From the NCBI RefSeq assembly GCF_945906775.1, contig NZ_CAMDRE010000001.1:2914001-2978000 (forward strand): a DNA stretch of 64,000 bases. Direction: 5' to 3'. Numbering within the stretch: position 1 is the first letter of the stretch; each line of letters opens with the position of its first letter. Source of the stretch: Citrobacter sp. Marseille-Q6884. GTDB taxonomy: Bacteria > Pseudomonadota > Gammaproteobacteria > Enterobacterales > Enterobacteriaceae. Under the pieces are notes generated by a model that made no database searches, was not told the DNA's origin, and was given only the letters and a program-made list of their open reading frames with translations. Of this stretch, positions 36,518 to 45,145 are shown piece after piece. Made by a program: the position numbers and the translations under genes.

Positions 36518-37456
36518 CGCGTCACGCGAAGGCGCACAATCGCCGCCGCGATGCCCAACCACCCACGATCCTACCGCATTGCCAAGCAGTACCGCATCGG
36601 CCAGAGACCAGCCAGACGCCAGCCCGGCCAGCATTCCTCCGGCGTGGCTGTCACCTGCGCCAATGGTGTCCACGACCGTCGTGGGAAACGCCGCAACACG
36701 CCCGGATGTAGGCTCACTGAAATACCACGCGCCGTCCTTGTCATGACGAATTACTACCGGTGCCGCAAAGCGTTTCACCCATTGTGCGCCAAAACCTTCG
36801 ACATCGGCGCTTAGCCCGAAACGTTCGGCGGCAATGTCTGCCTCCTGGCGATTCAGGGATACCAGCGGTCGGCAGGCCATAATGCGCATCATCAATGCAT
36901 CGGGAATGTCGCCAATGCGCGGACCAAAATCGATGAACGGCGTGATCTCCTTCAACCCTTCCAGCCATTGCACTAACAGCTCACCGCACGGTGAAGCCAA
37001 CTGGTAACCCGAAAGATACACCAGGCTTTGACGCGGAATATTCAGCTGTGCCAGCCAGTCAGCATTCCACTGATTTTCTACGCCGCTAAAGGACATAAAG
37101 GTACGTTCACCATCCGGCTCCACCAGCGCGAGGCACCAGCCATTATCGCCTTCGGCATTGTCGATCAGGCTGTGCAATCCCTCTTTTGCCATCCGATTGC
37201 GGATAATATCTGACCACACGCCCTGGCCTAACGGTAGCGCATTGCTGGCATCAATCCCCAGTCGTTTGAGGGCGACAGCTATGTTCAGCGCGCAGCCGCC
37301 AACATTGACGCCTTGCTGTTTCAGTTCGATGTCACAACCGCGCCAGGGAAGGGCATACGCATCGGCAATCACATCGATAACCGCCGCGCCCACCACCGTT
37401 ACCGGTCGCTGGGTGTGCAACTGCGGAAGAAGTTCTTGCAGGCGCATGCTGCTCAT
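36491..37456 (-). CDS. yegV: PfkB-family sugar/nucleoside kinase YegV
   Basis: Ribokinase-superfamily kinase of 321 residues. It has the N-terminal signature GGCALNIAVALKRLG and the C-terminal anion-hole motif DTIGAGDSHAGG (near residue 267), with the catalytic aspartate in GAGD. The substrate is not established. It is the last gene of yegT-yegU-yegV, with its start overlapping the yegU stop by 4 bp, so a sugar or nucleoside released by YegU is a reasonable guess. A GGAGG Shine-Dalgarno precedes the start. Confidence 0.93.
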   Translation of the reverse strand: MSSMRLQELLPQLHTQRPVTVVGAAVIDVIADAYALPWRGCDIELKQQGVNVGGCALNIAVALKRLGIDASNALPLGQGVWSDIIRNRMAKEGLHSLIDNAEGDNGWCLALVEPDGERTFMSFSGVENQWNADWLAQLNIPRQSLVYLSGYQLASPCGELLVQWLEGLKEITPFIDFGPRIGDIPDALMMRIMACRPLVSLNRQEADIAAERFGLSADVEGFGAQWVKRFAAPVVIRHDKDGAWYFSEPTSGRVAAFPTTVVDTIGAGDSHAGGMLAGLASGWSLADAVLLGNAVGSWVVGHRGGDCAPSRDALLLAHKNV

Positions 37457-38457
37457 AACGCCTCCCGCTGTTCGCGCAGACGCAGGAGGGACGTGGCATA
37501 GCGATGAAAATCCAGTTGATTCACCGTATCCAGTTCCTGTTTCAACAGCGGATCAATCGCGGCGGGACCGTGCAATGCACCGCAAATGGCCGTCGCCATT
37601 GCGCCGATGGTGTCGGTGTCGCCACCGAGATTGGCGCACAGAATCGCACAGCGGTTTGGGTCTGTCTGCGCCAGTTCCACCATGGCGATAGCGCAGGCAA
37701 CGGATTCAATGGTGCTGGTACCGGCTCCAATCACCTGGTACAACTGCTCGCTGGCAGATTCTGCGCCATCTGCGTTGCGCACGATTTTCAACGCCAGCTC
37801 AAGACGTGCCGAAAGCGATGCGCTAAAGGTAGTGATGCGTTTTTGTTGGGCGTAAAGCGCAATTGCGGGCAGCGCCTCAACGATCTCAGACCATTTTTTT
37901 CCGTCGATAGCACGTGAAATGGCCCACGCAACCACCACTGCACCGGCCACGGCCAGATCCGATTTATGCGTCGGGCTGGAAGCCAGTGCCACGTCATCAA
38001 TAAAGGCATCAAGGTCATGTACGGGCAGCAGACAACCCAGCGGTGATACGCGCATTGCCGCTCCGTTGGTGACACCGTTGTTTTCCAGTTCGGCCACTGG
38101 CTTACCGTTGCGAATGGCGTTGAGCGCAATCTTCGAGGTGGGGCCGAGCACGTTTTTATTGAAGGCATCAAACTGTTCTGCCCAGGCCAGAATGTTGCGT
38201 CCGATGACGTCTGGCACGATCTCCCCGTCGCATTCGATCAAGGCATCGGCCAGACACAGCGCCATCGAGGTGTCATCGGTGAACTCTGCCTGGTTAAAAT
38301 AGCAGGCTGCATTATTTTCTGCCGGTCCGGGTAGAAAGCGGTCGATCCACCCAAAATGGGCTTTCACACGGGTTCTTGGCCACAGTTCCGACGGCATGCC
38401 CATCGCATCCCCTAACGCCTGCCCGTAAAGAGCACCGAGAATACGTTCTGCTTTCAT
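37453..38457 (-). CDS. yegU: ADP-ribosylglycohydrolase family protein YegU
   Basis: ARH/DraG-fold hydrolase (334 residues). The magnesium-binding motif FTDDTSM lies at residues 59-65 and the second metal motif GGDTDTIGA near 284, both intact, so it is probably active. Family members cleave ADP-ribose or related N-glycosidic linkages; the YegU substrate is unknown. The gene overlaps yegT (4 bp) upstream and yegV (4 bp) downstream, pointing to one coupled operon. Confidence 0.94.
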   Translation of the reverse strand: MKAERILGALYGQALGDAMGMPSELWPRTRVKAHFGWIDRFLPGPAENNAACYFNQAEFTDDTSMALCLADALIECDGEIVPDVIGRNILAWAEQFDAFNKNVLGPTSKIALNAIRNGKPVAELENNGVTNGAAMRVSPLGCLLPVHDLDAFIDDVALASSPTHKSDLAVAGAVVVAWAISRAIDGKKWSEIVEALPAIALYAQQKRITTFSASLSARLELALKIVRNADGAESASEQLYQVIGAGTSTIESVACAIAMVELAQTDPNRCAILCANLGGDTDTIGAMATAICGALHGPAAIDPLLKQELDTVNQLDFHRYATSLLRLREQREAL

Positions 38458-39731
38458 TTTACTTCCCCTTGTTTCAACGCTATATCGCGATCGTCCACCT
38501 TAACGGCGGTGATTTCTTTATCCGATTCGCGAAAGAAAATCATAAACAGTACGGCAATCACGGCGATCATGATCGCGCCAAATCCCCACATGCCTGCCCA
38601 GTTAAAGGTGAGGCCATTGACGGGCTCTTTATAGGCAAACATTTTTTCCATCATGACCCCGCCCAGGCGGTAGCCCAGCAGGCTGCCGAAACCCTGGCAA
38701 CAAAGGGTGATAAGCCCTTGCGCCGCGGTTCGCATATGTACTGGCGCTTTTTTATCGACATAGATATAAGCCGTGACGTAGTAGAAATCGTAACTGACGC
38801 CGTGCAACAGAATGCCGAGAAACAGGAGCGCGTAGGTGAAATATTCTTCCGCGCCACCGTAAACGAAAAATCCGTAGCGGATAGCCGCGGTAATAAGACC
38901 AAGCAGTAATACCTTTTTAATGCCAAAACGTTTCGTGAAGAACGGCAGTGCCAGCATAAAGAAGATTTCGGAGAATTGGCCCAGCGTCATCCAGCCGGTC
39001 GCGTTTTTCATCCCCACTTCTGTCAGGTAGCCGTTAGCGAAGATGTAGTAAAACGCCAGCGGCATCGCAAACAGGAACGAGCAGAAGAAAAAGACGAGGA
39101 AGTTTTTATCACGCAGCAGGATCAGGGCGTCCAGACCCAGCATGACTTTGAAATCCATCTTGCCGGTACTTTTGGGTGGCGTATCCGGTAAAAAGAAGGC
39201 GAACACGCCGAGTAACGCCGAGCTTCCCGCGGTGATGAGCAGCGGAATGTTCGTTGGCGAGATGTCGTTATAGCCGAGCATTTGGGGCAAGAAGCCGCAT
39301 GCCAGACCGGAAGCAATCCAGCCGATGGTCCCCATGACGCGGATGCGGGGAAAGTCACGCTCGACGTCGGGCACGTTGGCAAAGGCGATGCTGTTCGTGA
39401 GTGCAATGGTCGGCATATAGGTCAGTGAATAGGCCAGTAACAGCGGGAAGAATCCGCCGAATGTCGTCTGCTGTGCCGCGAAATACATCAGAATAGCGCC
39501 GACGAACATCAATACCGCCAGTACCTTCTGTGCGGAGAAAAAACGGTCGGTGAGCGATCCCACGAAGATCGGTGAGAGGATCGCGGCAATGGCGGTACAG
39601 GCATAGGACCAGCCAATTTCACCGGCGGTAAAGCCGCTTTTATTCAACCAGAGCCAGAGCGGCACAAACCATGCGCCCCAGATAAACCACTCCACAAACA
39701 TCATGAACGACAGCTTAACTGTAGTTTTCAT
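38454..39731 (-). CDS. yegT: nucleoside:H+ symporter-family transporter YegT
   Basis: MFS transporter of the NHS family (NupG/XapB relatives), 425 residues with about 12 transmembrane helices. It starts MKTTVKLSFMMFVEWFIWGAWFVPL, typical of nucleoside permeases, and has the loop motif VERDFPRIRVMGTIGWI. The ATG at 39731 gives the K-12 length; two earlier in-frame starts have poorer Shine-Dalgarno spacing. It heads the yegTUV operon and faces a promoter region with tandem repeats. Confidence 0.94.
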   Translation of the reverse strand: MKTTVKLSFMMFVEWFIWGAWFVPLWLWLNKSGFTAGEIGWSYACTAIAAILSPIFVGSLTDRFFSAQKVLAVLMFVGAILMYFAAQQTTFGGFFPLLLAYSLTYMPTIALTNSIAFANVPDVERDFPRIRVMGTIGWIASGLACGFLPQMLGYNDISPTNIPLLITAGSSALLGVFAFFLPDTPPKSTGKMDFKVMLGLDALILLRDKNFLVFFFCSFLFAMPLAFYYIFANGYLTEVGMKNATGWMTLGQFSEIFFMLALPFFTKRFGIKKVLLLGLITAAIRYGFFVYGGAEEYFTYALLFLGILLHGVSYDFYYVTAYIYVDKKAPVHMRTAAQGLITLCCQGFGSLLGYRLGGVMMEKMFAYKEPVNGLTFNWAGMWGFGAIMIAVIAVLFMIFFRESDKEITAVKVDDRDIALKQGEVK

Positions 39732-39781
39732 CTTTAAATCCTTCATGACAGGTAAGGTATGCCGTGATAGTACCATTTGAT

Positions 39782-39801
39782 AATACCTTTAAAATACCTT
39801 T
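39782..39801. promoter_or_regulatory. tandem repeats in the yegT promoter
   Basis: AATACCTTT occurs twice, 11 bp apart (one helical turn), with a looser copy nearby (AGTACCATT). The repeats lie 51 bp upstream of the yegT start. They are candidate YegW sites or part of the yegT/fbaB divergent control region. Confidence 0.35.
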
Positions 39802-39915
39802 ATGGTCTAAGTTTGACCGTCGTAACATAATTTTCCCCTGAATCGATCCAGCGGAAACCGCTGAAAAGTGCGCAAAAGATGGAAAAAATGCGCAGTCAGT
39901 ACCAGGCTTATTGCT

Positions 39916-39965
39916 GCCCGCAACAAGGCGGGCAAGGACAATCCACTTCCGGTAGTTAACCGGAA
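39916..39965 (+). promoter_or_regulatory. two hairpins in the fbaB leader
   Basis: GCCCGC-AACAAG-GCGGGC (39916-39933) and TTCCGGT-AGTTA-ACCGGAA (39947-39965) lie directly upstream of the fbaB Shine-Dalgarno (ACGGGAG). They could affect mRNA stability or translation; no function is known. Confidence 0.4.
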
Positions 39966-39982
39966 CTTACGGGAGCATAGCT

Positions 39983-41035
39983 ATGACTGATATTGCGCAG
40001 TTGCTTGGCAAAGATGCCGACAACCTTTTACAGCATCGTTGTATGACCATTCCTTCTGATCAACTTTACCTGCCAGGACATGACTACGTCGATCGTGTGA
40101 TGGTCGATAATAACCGCCCACCTGCCGTACTGCGTAATATGCAGACGCTGTATAATACTGGCCGACTCGCCGGGACGGGGTATCTGTCTATTCTGCCGGT
40201 GGATCAGGGGGTGGAGCACTCAGCCGGAGCTTCATTCGCCGCCAACCCGTTGTACTTTGATCCGAAGAATATCGTTGAGCTGGCTATCGAAGCGGGCTGT
40301 AACTGTGTGGCATCGACCTACGGTGTTCTGGCTTCGGTATCACGCCGTTATGCACACCGGATTCCGTTCCTCGTGAAAATTAACCACAACGAAACGCTCA
40401 GCTATCCGAATACCTTCGACCAGACGCTGTATGCCAGCGTGGAGCAGGCGTTCAACATGGGCGCGGTAGCGGTAGGCGCGACCATCTATTTTGGTTCAGA
40501 GGAGTCGCGTCGCCAGATTGAAGAGATCTCTGCGGCGTTTGAACGCGCCCATGAACTGGGCATGGTGACGGTACTGTGGGCTTACCTGCGTAATTCATCC
40601 TTCAAAAAAGACGGTGTGGATTACCATGTTTCCGCTGATCTGACCGGGCAGGCTAACCACCTGGCGGCAACGATTGGCGCCGATATCGTGAAGCAGAAAA
40701 TGGCGGAAAATAACGGTGGCTATAAAGCCGTTAACTTCGGTTACACGGACGATCGCGTATACAGCAAACTGACCAGTGATAACCCGATCGATTTGGTGCG
40801 TTATCAACTGGCGAACTGCTATATGGGTCGGGCAGGGTTGATTAACTCTGGCGGCGCAGCGGGAGGCGAAACCGATCTCAGCGATGCGGTTCGCACGGCG
40901 GTAATCAATAAACGCGCCGGTGGGATGGGCTTAATCCTCGGTCGTAAAGCCTTTAAGAAAACCATGGCTGACGGCGTTAAGCTGATTAACGCCGTGCAGG
41001 ATGTGTATCTGGATAGCAAAGTCACCATTGCCTGA
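39983..41035 (+). CDS. fbaB: class I fructose-bisphosphate aldolase (archaeal type)
   Basis: DhnA-type, Schiff-base fructose-1,6-bisphosphate aldolase, expressed mainly during gluconeogenic growth in E. coli. The 350-residue protein keeps the family segments YLSILPVDQGVEHSAG, FLVKINHNETLSYPN (catalytic-site lysine region) and INSGGAAGGETDL (phosphate binding), and equals K-12 FbaB in length. It is divergent from yegT across 251 bp and convergent with yegS. Confidence 0.96.
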   Translation: MTDIAQLLGKDADNLLQHRCMTIPSDQLYLPGHDYVDRVMVDNNRPPAVLRNMQTLYNTGRLAGTGYLSILPVDQGVEHSAGASFAANPLYFDPKNIVELAIEAGCNCVASTYGVLASVSRRYAHRIPFLVKINHNETLSYPNTFDQTLYASVEQAFNMGAVAVGATIYFGSEESRRQIEEISAAFERAHELGMVTVLWAYLRNSSFKKDGVDYHVSADLTGQANHLAATIGADIVKQKMAENNGGYKAVNFGYTDDRVYSKLTSDNPIDLVRYQLANCYMGRAGLINSGGAAGGETDLSDAVRTAVINKRAGGMGLILGRKAFKKTMADGVKLINAVQDVYLDSKVTIA

Positions 41036-41056
41036 ATCCTCGCGGATTGCTTCGGG

Positions 41057-41956
41057 TTAACGCAACAGCGGGCAATCTGGCGGTAGGCGGCAACGCAACG
41101 CGGCGGGCAGGATTTCAATATGAAATGCCTGTCCACCCAGAGGCTCGCCGTCGAGGTTAAAGGTGATTTCATGCGGGGCGCGGATATCAAACCACGATGA
41201 CGCGCCATCAATGATGTTGGGGTTGTCATCGGACTGCGTTAACGTTGAAAGCAGTGCCGGAAGCAACTCTTCTCCGGTAAATATTCGCAGTTGCAGCAAA
41301 CCATCGTTAATCAGCGCGGTAGGGCAAAGTTGCTGTCCTCCGCCCGCCTGACGCCCGTTACCGATGCCGATCACCAGCGCATCACCCTGCCAGCGAAAGC
41401 CTTCACCACGAATTTCGCAACTGTCAGGCTTCAGCGTGTCCATACGCATTAATCCATGAATAAAGTACGATACGCCACCCAGTGCGGCTTTGAGTTTTTC
41501 CGGCGTTTCAGTGGTGATCCGTGTACCGAAACCGCCCGTCGCCATATTGATAAAACAGGTTTTATCGTTGACCTGCACCATATCGATTTCAACGGCATTC
41601 CCGGCGATGGCCAGCTTTAACGCTTTATCCAGCGCGTCGGGGATCCCGGCGCTGGTGGCGAAGTCATTCGCGGTTCCCAGCGGTAATATCCCCAGAGCAG
41701 GAACCGGGTTAGCCTGAGAATGAATTAATGCGGTAGAGACCTCATTGATGGTGCCGTCACCGCCGCCGGCAATCACCGTGGCAACACCCAGTTGAATAGC
41801 TTCATCAACGTAGCGCCCGGCATCGCCTTTTTCCCAGGTGACACGAACATGAATTTCCACACCTTCATCGCGAAGCAGGGCAATTGCGTCACGCAAAGGG
41901 AGATTATCAGCACTTTTTCCGTTCAGGATCAGTAAGCTGGCAGGGAATGCTATCAT
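41057..41956 (-). CDS. yegS: lipid kinase YegS
   Basis: Diacylglycerol-kinase-fold lipid kinase; E. coli YegS phosphorylates phosphatidylglycerol in vitro. The 299-residue protein has the nucleotide motif VIAGGGDGTINEVSTAL (about residues 61-77) and LPLGTANDFA, then the beta-sandwich domain with FINMATGGFGTRI. Length equals the K-12 protein. The 127 bp upstream of its start form the second synteny breakpoint: artJ follows instead of the K-12 neighbour. Confidence 0.95.
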   Translation of the reverse strand: MIAFPASLLILNGKSADNLPLRDAIALLRDEGVEIHVRVTWEKGDAGRYVDEAIQLGVATVIAGGGDGTINEVSTALIHSQANPVPALGILPLGTANDFATSAGIPDALDKALKLAIAGNAVEIDMVQVNDKTCFINMATGGFGTRITTETPEKLKAALGGVSYFIHGLMRMDTLKPDSCEIRGEGFRWQGDALVIGIGNGRQAGGGQQLCPTALINDGLLQLRIFTGEELLPALLSTLTQSDDNPNIIDGASSWFDIRAPHEITFNLDGEPLGGQAFHIEILPAALRCRLPPDCPLLR

Positions 41957-42045
41957 CCTTTTGCCTCACTTTTATCGTTTTAACAAGTGTATGCCAGGAA
42001 TGGAATTATGGTCCAGGAACTGACCGAAAGCGGGGGCGTTTAGAT

Positions 42046-42068
42046 AAAAAAGCCGCAAACGCGGCTTT
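42046..42068 (-). terminator. rho-independent terminator of artJ
   Basis: AAAGCCGC-AAAC-GCGGCTTT gives an 8-bp stem with a tetraloop, and a T-run follows on the reverse strand, 15 bp after the artJ stop. Confidence 0.9.
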
Positions 42069-42083
42069 CTGAAAGGACAAGAA

Positions 42084-42815
42084 TTACTGCGGGAACCACT
42101 GGTCGCTGATTTTTTGATACGTGCCGTCTGCTTTGATCGCTGCCAGCGCGGTGTTCAGTTTCTCCAGCAGGGCTTTGTTATCCGGGCGAACGGCAATGCC
42201 CAGACCGGTGCCGAAGTATTCAGGGTCGGTCACTTTTGCCGTTGCTGTGCCTAACTGAGGATTGGTTTTCAGCCACTCATTGACCACTGCGGTGTCGCCA
42301 AACACGCCATCAATACGGCCATTCTTCAGGTCGATGATCGCATTCTGGTAGCTATCGTAAGCCACAGTTTTCACTTCAGGATGTTTGTCCTGCAGATACT
42401 TCTGGTGCGTGGTGCCGTTTTCCATCCCGATACGTTTGCCTTTCAGGTCGGCAAAGGTTTTATAGGTGTCTTTTTTGGCAATCACCAGCGCAGAGTTTGC
42501 ATAGTAAGGCTGGGTAAAGGCGACCTGTTTGCTACGCTCAGGCGTGATGTCCATCCCGGAAATCACCGCGTCATATTTTTTGAATTTCAGCGCAGGGATC
42601 AGGCTGTCGAAAGCATGATTGGTGAAAGTACAGTCAGCCTGCATTTGTTTGCACAATGCCGTTGCCAGATCGATATCAAAACCAACAATCTTGTTGCTTG
42701 CATCCAGCGATTCAAATGGCGGATAGGTCGCTGATACACCGAAATTAATTTTATCAGCAGCTGAGGCGCCAGCGGCGAAAGTAGCAAGTAATGCTGCCAG
42801 TACTAACTTTTTCAT
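42084..42815 (-). CDS. artJ: periplasmic arginine-binding protein ArtJ
   Basis: High-affinity L-arginine binding protein serving the ArtPQM importer. The 243-residue precursor has a signal peptide (MKKLVLAALLATFAAGASA) and the SBP_bac_3 signature FGVSATYPPFESLDASNKIVG/FDIDLATAL. It ends DQWFPQ. It forms its own transcription unit: artM ends in a terminator upstream, and a candidate ArgR box lies about 75 bp before the start. ATG 42815 opens the signal peptide; the longer frame does not. Confidence 0.96.
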   Translation of the reverse strand: MKKLVLAALLATFAAGASAADKINFGVSATYPPFESLDASNKIVGFDIDLATALCKQMQADCTFTNHAFDSLIPALKFKKYDAVISGMDITPERSKQVAFTQPYYANSALVIAKKDTYKTFADLKGKRIGMENGTTHQKYLQDKHPEVKTVAYDSYQNAIIDLKNGRIDGVFGDTAVVNEWLKTNPQLGTATAKVTDPEYFGTGLGIAVRPDNKALLEKLNTALAAIKADGTYQKISDQWFPQ

Positions 42816-42886
42816 GGTGGAACTCCCGTCTGTCAATCTTATGATTATTCACCGTGTCTGCGGCATGGATTTACAATGCCATTTAA

Positions 42887-42900
42887 TGAATTTATATGCA
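42887..42900. promoter_or_regulatory. candidate ArgR box of artJ
   Basis: TGAATTTATATGCA matches the ARG-box core TGAAT-W4-ATTCA with one main mismatch. E. coli artJ is strongly repressed by ArgR with arginine. Confidence 0.5.
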
Positions 42901-42930
42901 ATAAAAATGATTAAGTATTTTTAAGGGCAT

Positions 42931-42966
42931 AAAAAAAGACGGACAGTTGTGAGACTTGTCCGTCTT
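42931..42966 (-). terminator. terminator of the artPIQM operon
   Basis: A 10-bp stem AAGACGGACA/TGTCCGTCTT with an 11-nt loop is followed on the reverse strand by seven T. It lies 40 bp after artM and before the artJ promoter. Confidence 0.9.
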
Positions 42967-43005
42967 GTGTTTTGCAGTTTATGCAGTTAGCAGGGTTTAT
43001 CCAAT

Positions 43006-43674
43006 CTAATTGCGGTGTTCAAACGCCAGCGCTTTGCGTTCGATTAAGCGCATCATCAGCGTCAGTAGACCGTTAACGATCAGATAAATGACACCCGCTG
43101 CGCCAAAGACCATGACGTCATAGGTGCGACCATATAACAACTGGCTATAGCCCATGACTTCCATCAGCGTGATGGTATACGCCAGCGAGGTACTTTTGAA
43201 CACCAGCACGACTTCGTTGGAATAAGAGGAGAGGGCACGTTTAAAGGCGTACGGCAACAGAATCGCCAGCGTATCCTTTTTGCTCATCCCCAACGCGCCG
43301 CAGGACTGCCATTGGCCTTCCGGGATTGCACGGATCGCGCCATAGAACAGCTGCGTGGTGTATGCCGCACTGTTTAACGACAACGCAATCAACGCGCACA
43401 ACCACGGTTCGGACAGCAGATGCCAGAGCACCGGGTACTCCTGCAACGCAGGAAACTGCCCCGGTCCGTAGTAGATCAGGAAGATTTGCACCAGCAGCGG
43501 CGTACCGGTAAACAGCGTGATATAGGCGCGAACCAGCCACACCAGCACCGGCGTTTTCAGCGTCAGAATAACGGTGAAAATCAGCGCCAGAACCAGAGCC
43601 ACCACGATGGACGCGACCGTTAGCGTCAGGCTGGTATGCAACCCTTTCAGCAATTCAGGTAAATACTCAAGCAT
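43006..43674 (-). CDS. artM: arginine ABC transporter permease ArtM
   Basis: Inner-membrane permease (HisM type) that pairs with ArtQ in the arginine importer. The 222-residue protein has about five transmembrane segments and the EAA loop GAIRAIPEGQWQSCGALGMSKKD near residue 130. Its start overlaps the artQ stop by 1 bp. Length equals E. coli ArtM. Confidence 0.96.
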   Translation of the reverse strand: MLEYLPELLKGLHTSLTLTVASIVVALVLALIFTVILTLKTPVLVWLVRAYITLFTGTPLLVQIFLIYYGPGQFPALQEYPVLWHLLSEPWLCALIALSLNSAAYTTQLFYGAIRAIPEGQWQSCGALGMSKKDTLAILLPYAFKRALSSYSNEVVLVFKSTSLAYTITLMEVMGYSQLLYGRTYDVMVFGAAGVIYLIVNGLLTLMMRLIERKALAFEHRN

Positions 43675-44390
43675 CAGCCCGGTCTCCGTTCAAAACGTGT
43701 CGCGCGCAGGTCAATGCGTTTGAGAATGTACTGACTCACCAGCGTAATCACCAGATAAATAGCCGCTGCGACGATGTACCAGGTAAATGGCTCCTGGGTA
43801 CGGGTCGCAATACTCTTGGTCTGCAGCATCAGATCGTTCACGCTGATAAGGCTGACCAGCGCGGTATCTTTCAGGAGCACCAGCCATTGGTTACCCAGCC
43901 CCGGCAGAGCATGGCGCCACATTTGCGGCATGACCAGCCGAAAGAAGATTGCCGTCTTCGATAACCCCAGCGCCTGACCTGATTCCCATTGCCCGAGCGG
44001 AACGGCTTTCAGCGCGCCACGCAGCGTTTGCGACGCATAGGCCGCATACAGCAATGACAACGCAATGACGCCGCACAGGAACGGGCTGACATCAAAGTTT
44101 TCGATCTGCATCTGAATGGGGATCTGTACGACCCCGAGATTGATCGTAAAACCATCCGCCAGCGTTAGCAGGAGCTGAGAGGAACCAAAATAGATAAACA
44201 GAACGACCAGAATTTCCGGTAGCCCGCGCAGGATAGTGACCAGCGCTGACCCTGCCCATGCCACCGGACGCCATTTAACGGACTCCCAGACGGCAAAAAA
44301 CATGGCGAGCGCGAGGCCAATGATCAGCGCACAAACGGCAAGGCCGACGGTCATCCCGGCGGCGCTTGCTAAAGGAAAAAATTCATTCAT
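43674..44390 (-). CDS. artQ: arginine ABC transporter permease ArtQ
   Basis: Inner-membrane permease (HisQ type) of the arginine importer. The 238-residue protein starts MNEFFPLASAAGMTVGLAV and has the EAA loop GALKAVPLGQWESGQALGLSKTA near residue 140. ATG 44390 was chosen over an adjacent upstream TTG. It follows artI by 6 bp within the artPIQM operon. Confidence 0.96.
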   Translation of the reverse strand: MNEFFPLASAAGMTVGLAVCALIIGLALAMFFAVWESVKWRPVAWAGSALVTILRGLPEILVVLFIYFGSSQLLLTLADGFTINLGVVQIPIQMQIENFDVSPFLCGVIALSLLYAAYASQTLRGALKAVPLGQWESGQALGLSKTAIFFRLVMPQMWRHALPGLGNQWLVLLKDTALVSLISVNDLMLQTKSIATRTQEPFTWYIVAAAIYLVITLVSQYILKRIDLRATRFERRPG

Positions 44391-44396
44391 CAAATA

Positions 44397-45128
44397 TTAC
44401 TTCTGGAACCATTTGTTGTAGATGGTTTCGTACGTCCCATCTTTCTTCACTTTTTCCAGTGCAGCGTTAAATTTCTGCTGCAGCTCGGTGTTGCCCTGGC
44501 GTACGGCGATGCCCAGACCGGTACCGAAATAGTCTTTATCCGTGACTTTATCGCCGATGGCGGTCAGTTTCGGATTGTCTTTCAGCCATTCGGTCACCAC
44601 TGCGGTATCACCAAAGACGCCATCGATACGACCGTTTTGCAGATCGAGTTTGGCATTTTGATAGCTGTCGTACGGCACGGTGGTCACTTCTGGATGTTTA
44701 TCCATGATGAATTTCTGGTGCGTGGTACCGTTTTGTACGCCGACTTTCTTGCCTTTCAGCTGGTCAATGCTGGTGAATTTACCCTGTTGACCCACAAACA
44801 GTGCAGAGTTGTCGTAGTAAGGGGTGGTGAACAGCACCTGTTTTTCACGCTCTGGCGTGATATCCATCCCGGCCATTACCGCGTCAAAACGACGGAATTT
44901 CAGGCTTGGGATCAGACTATCGAATGCCTGGTTGGTGAAGGTACAGGTGGCGTCAATCTCTTTACACAGCGCATTTGCCAGATCAACGTCAAAGCCCACG
45001 ATCTTGTTATTTGCATCGATGGATTCAAACGGAGGATAAGACGCTTCGGTTGCGAAACGAATGGTTTGGGCTGCGGTAGCGGAAAGGCTAAAACCTGCGA
45101 TTAGCGCGGCAATCAGAACTTTTTTCAT
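44397..45128 (-). CDS. artI: periplasmic substrate-binding protein ArtI
   Basis: Second binding protein of the Art system. The 243-residue precursor has a signal peptide (MKKVLIAALIAGFSLSATAA) and resembles ArtJ closely across the SBP_bac_3 fold (FATEASYPPFESIDANNKIVG, RIDGVFGDTAVVTEWLK, ending YNKWFQK). In E. coli ArtI does not bind arginine well and its ligand is debated. The start two codons downstream of the first in-frame ATG gives the K-12 length. Confidence 0.95.
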   Translation of the reverse strand: MKKVLIAALIAGFSLSATAAQTIRFATEASYPPFESIDANNKIVGFDVDLANALCKEIDATCTFTNQAFDSLIPSLKFRRFDAVMAGMDITPEREKQVLFTTPYYDNSALFVGQQGKFTSIDQLKGKKVGVQNGTTHQKFIMDKHPEVTTVPYDSYQNAKLDLQNGRIDGVFGDTAVVTEWLKDNPKLTAIGDKVTDKDYFGTGLGIAVRQGNTELQQKFNAALEKVKKDGTYETIYNKWFQK

Positions 45129-45145
45129 TGTCATTGTCCCGAAAC

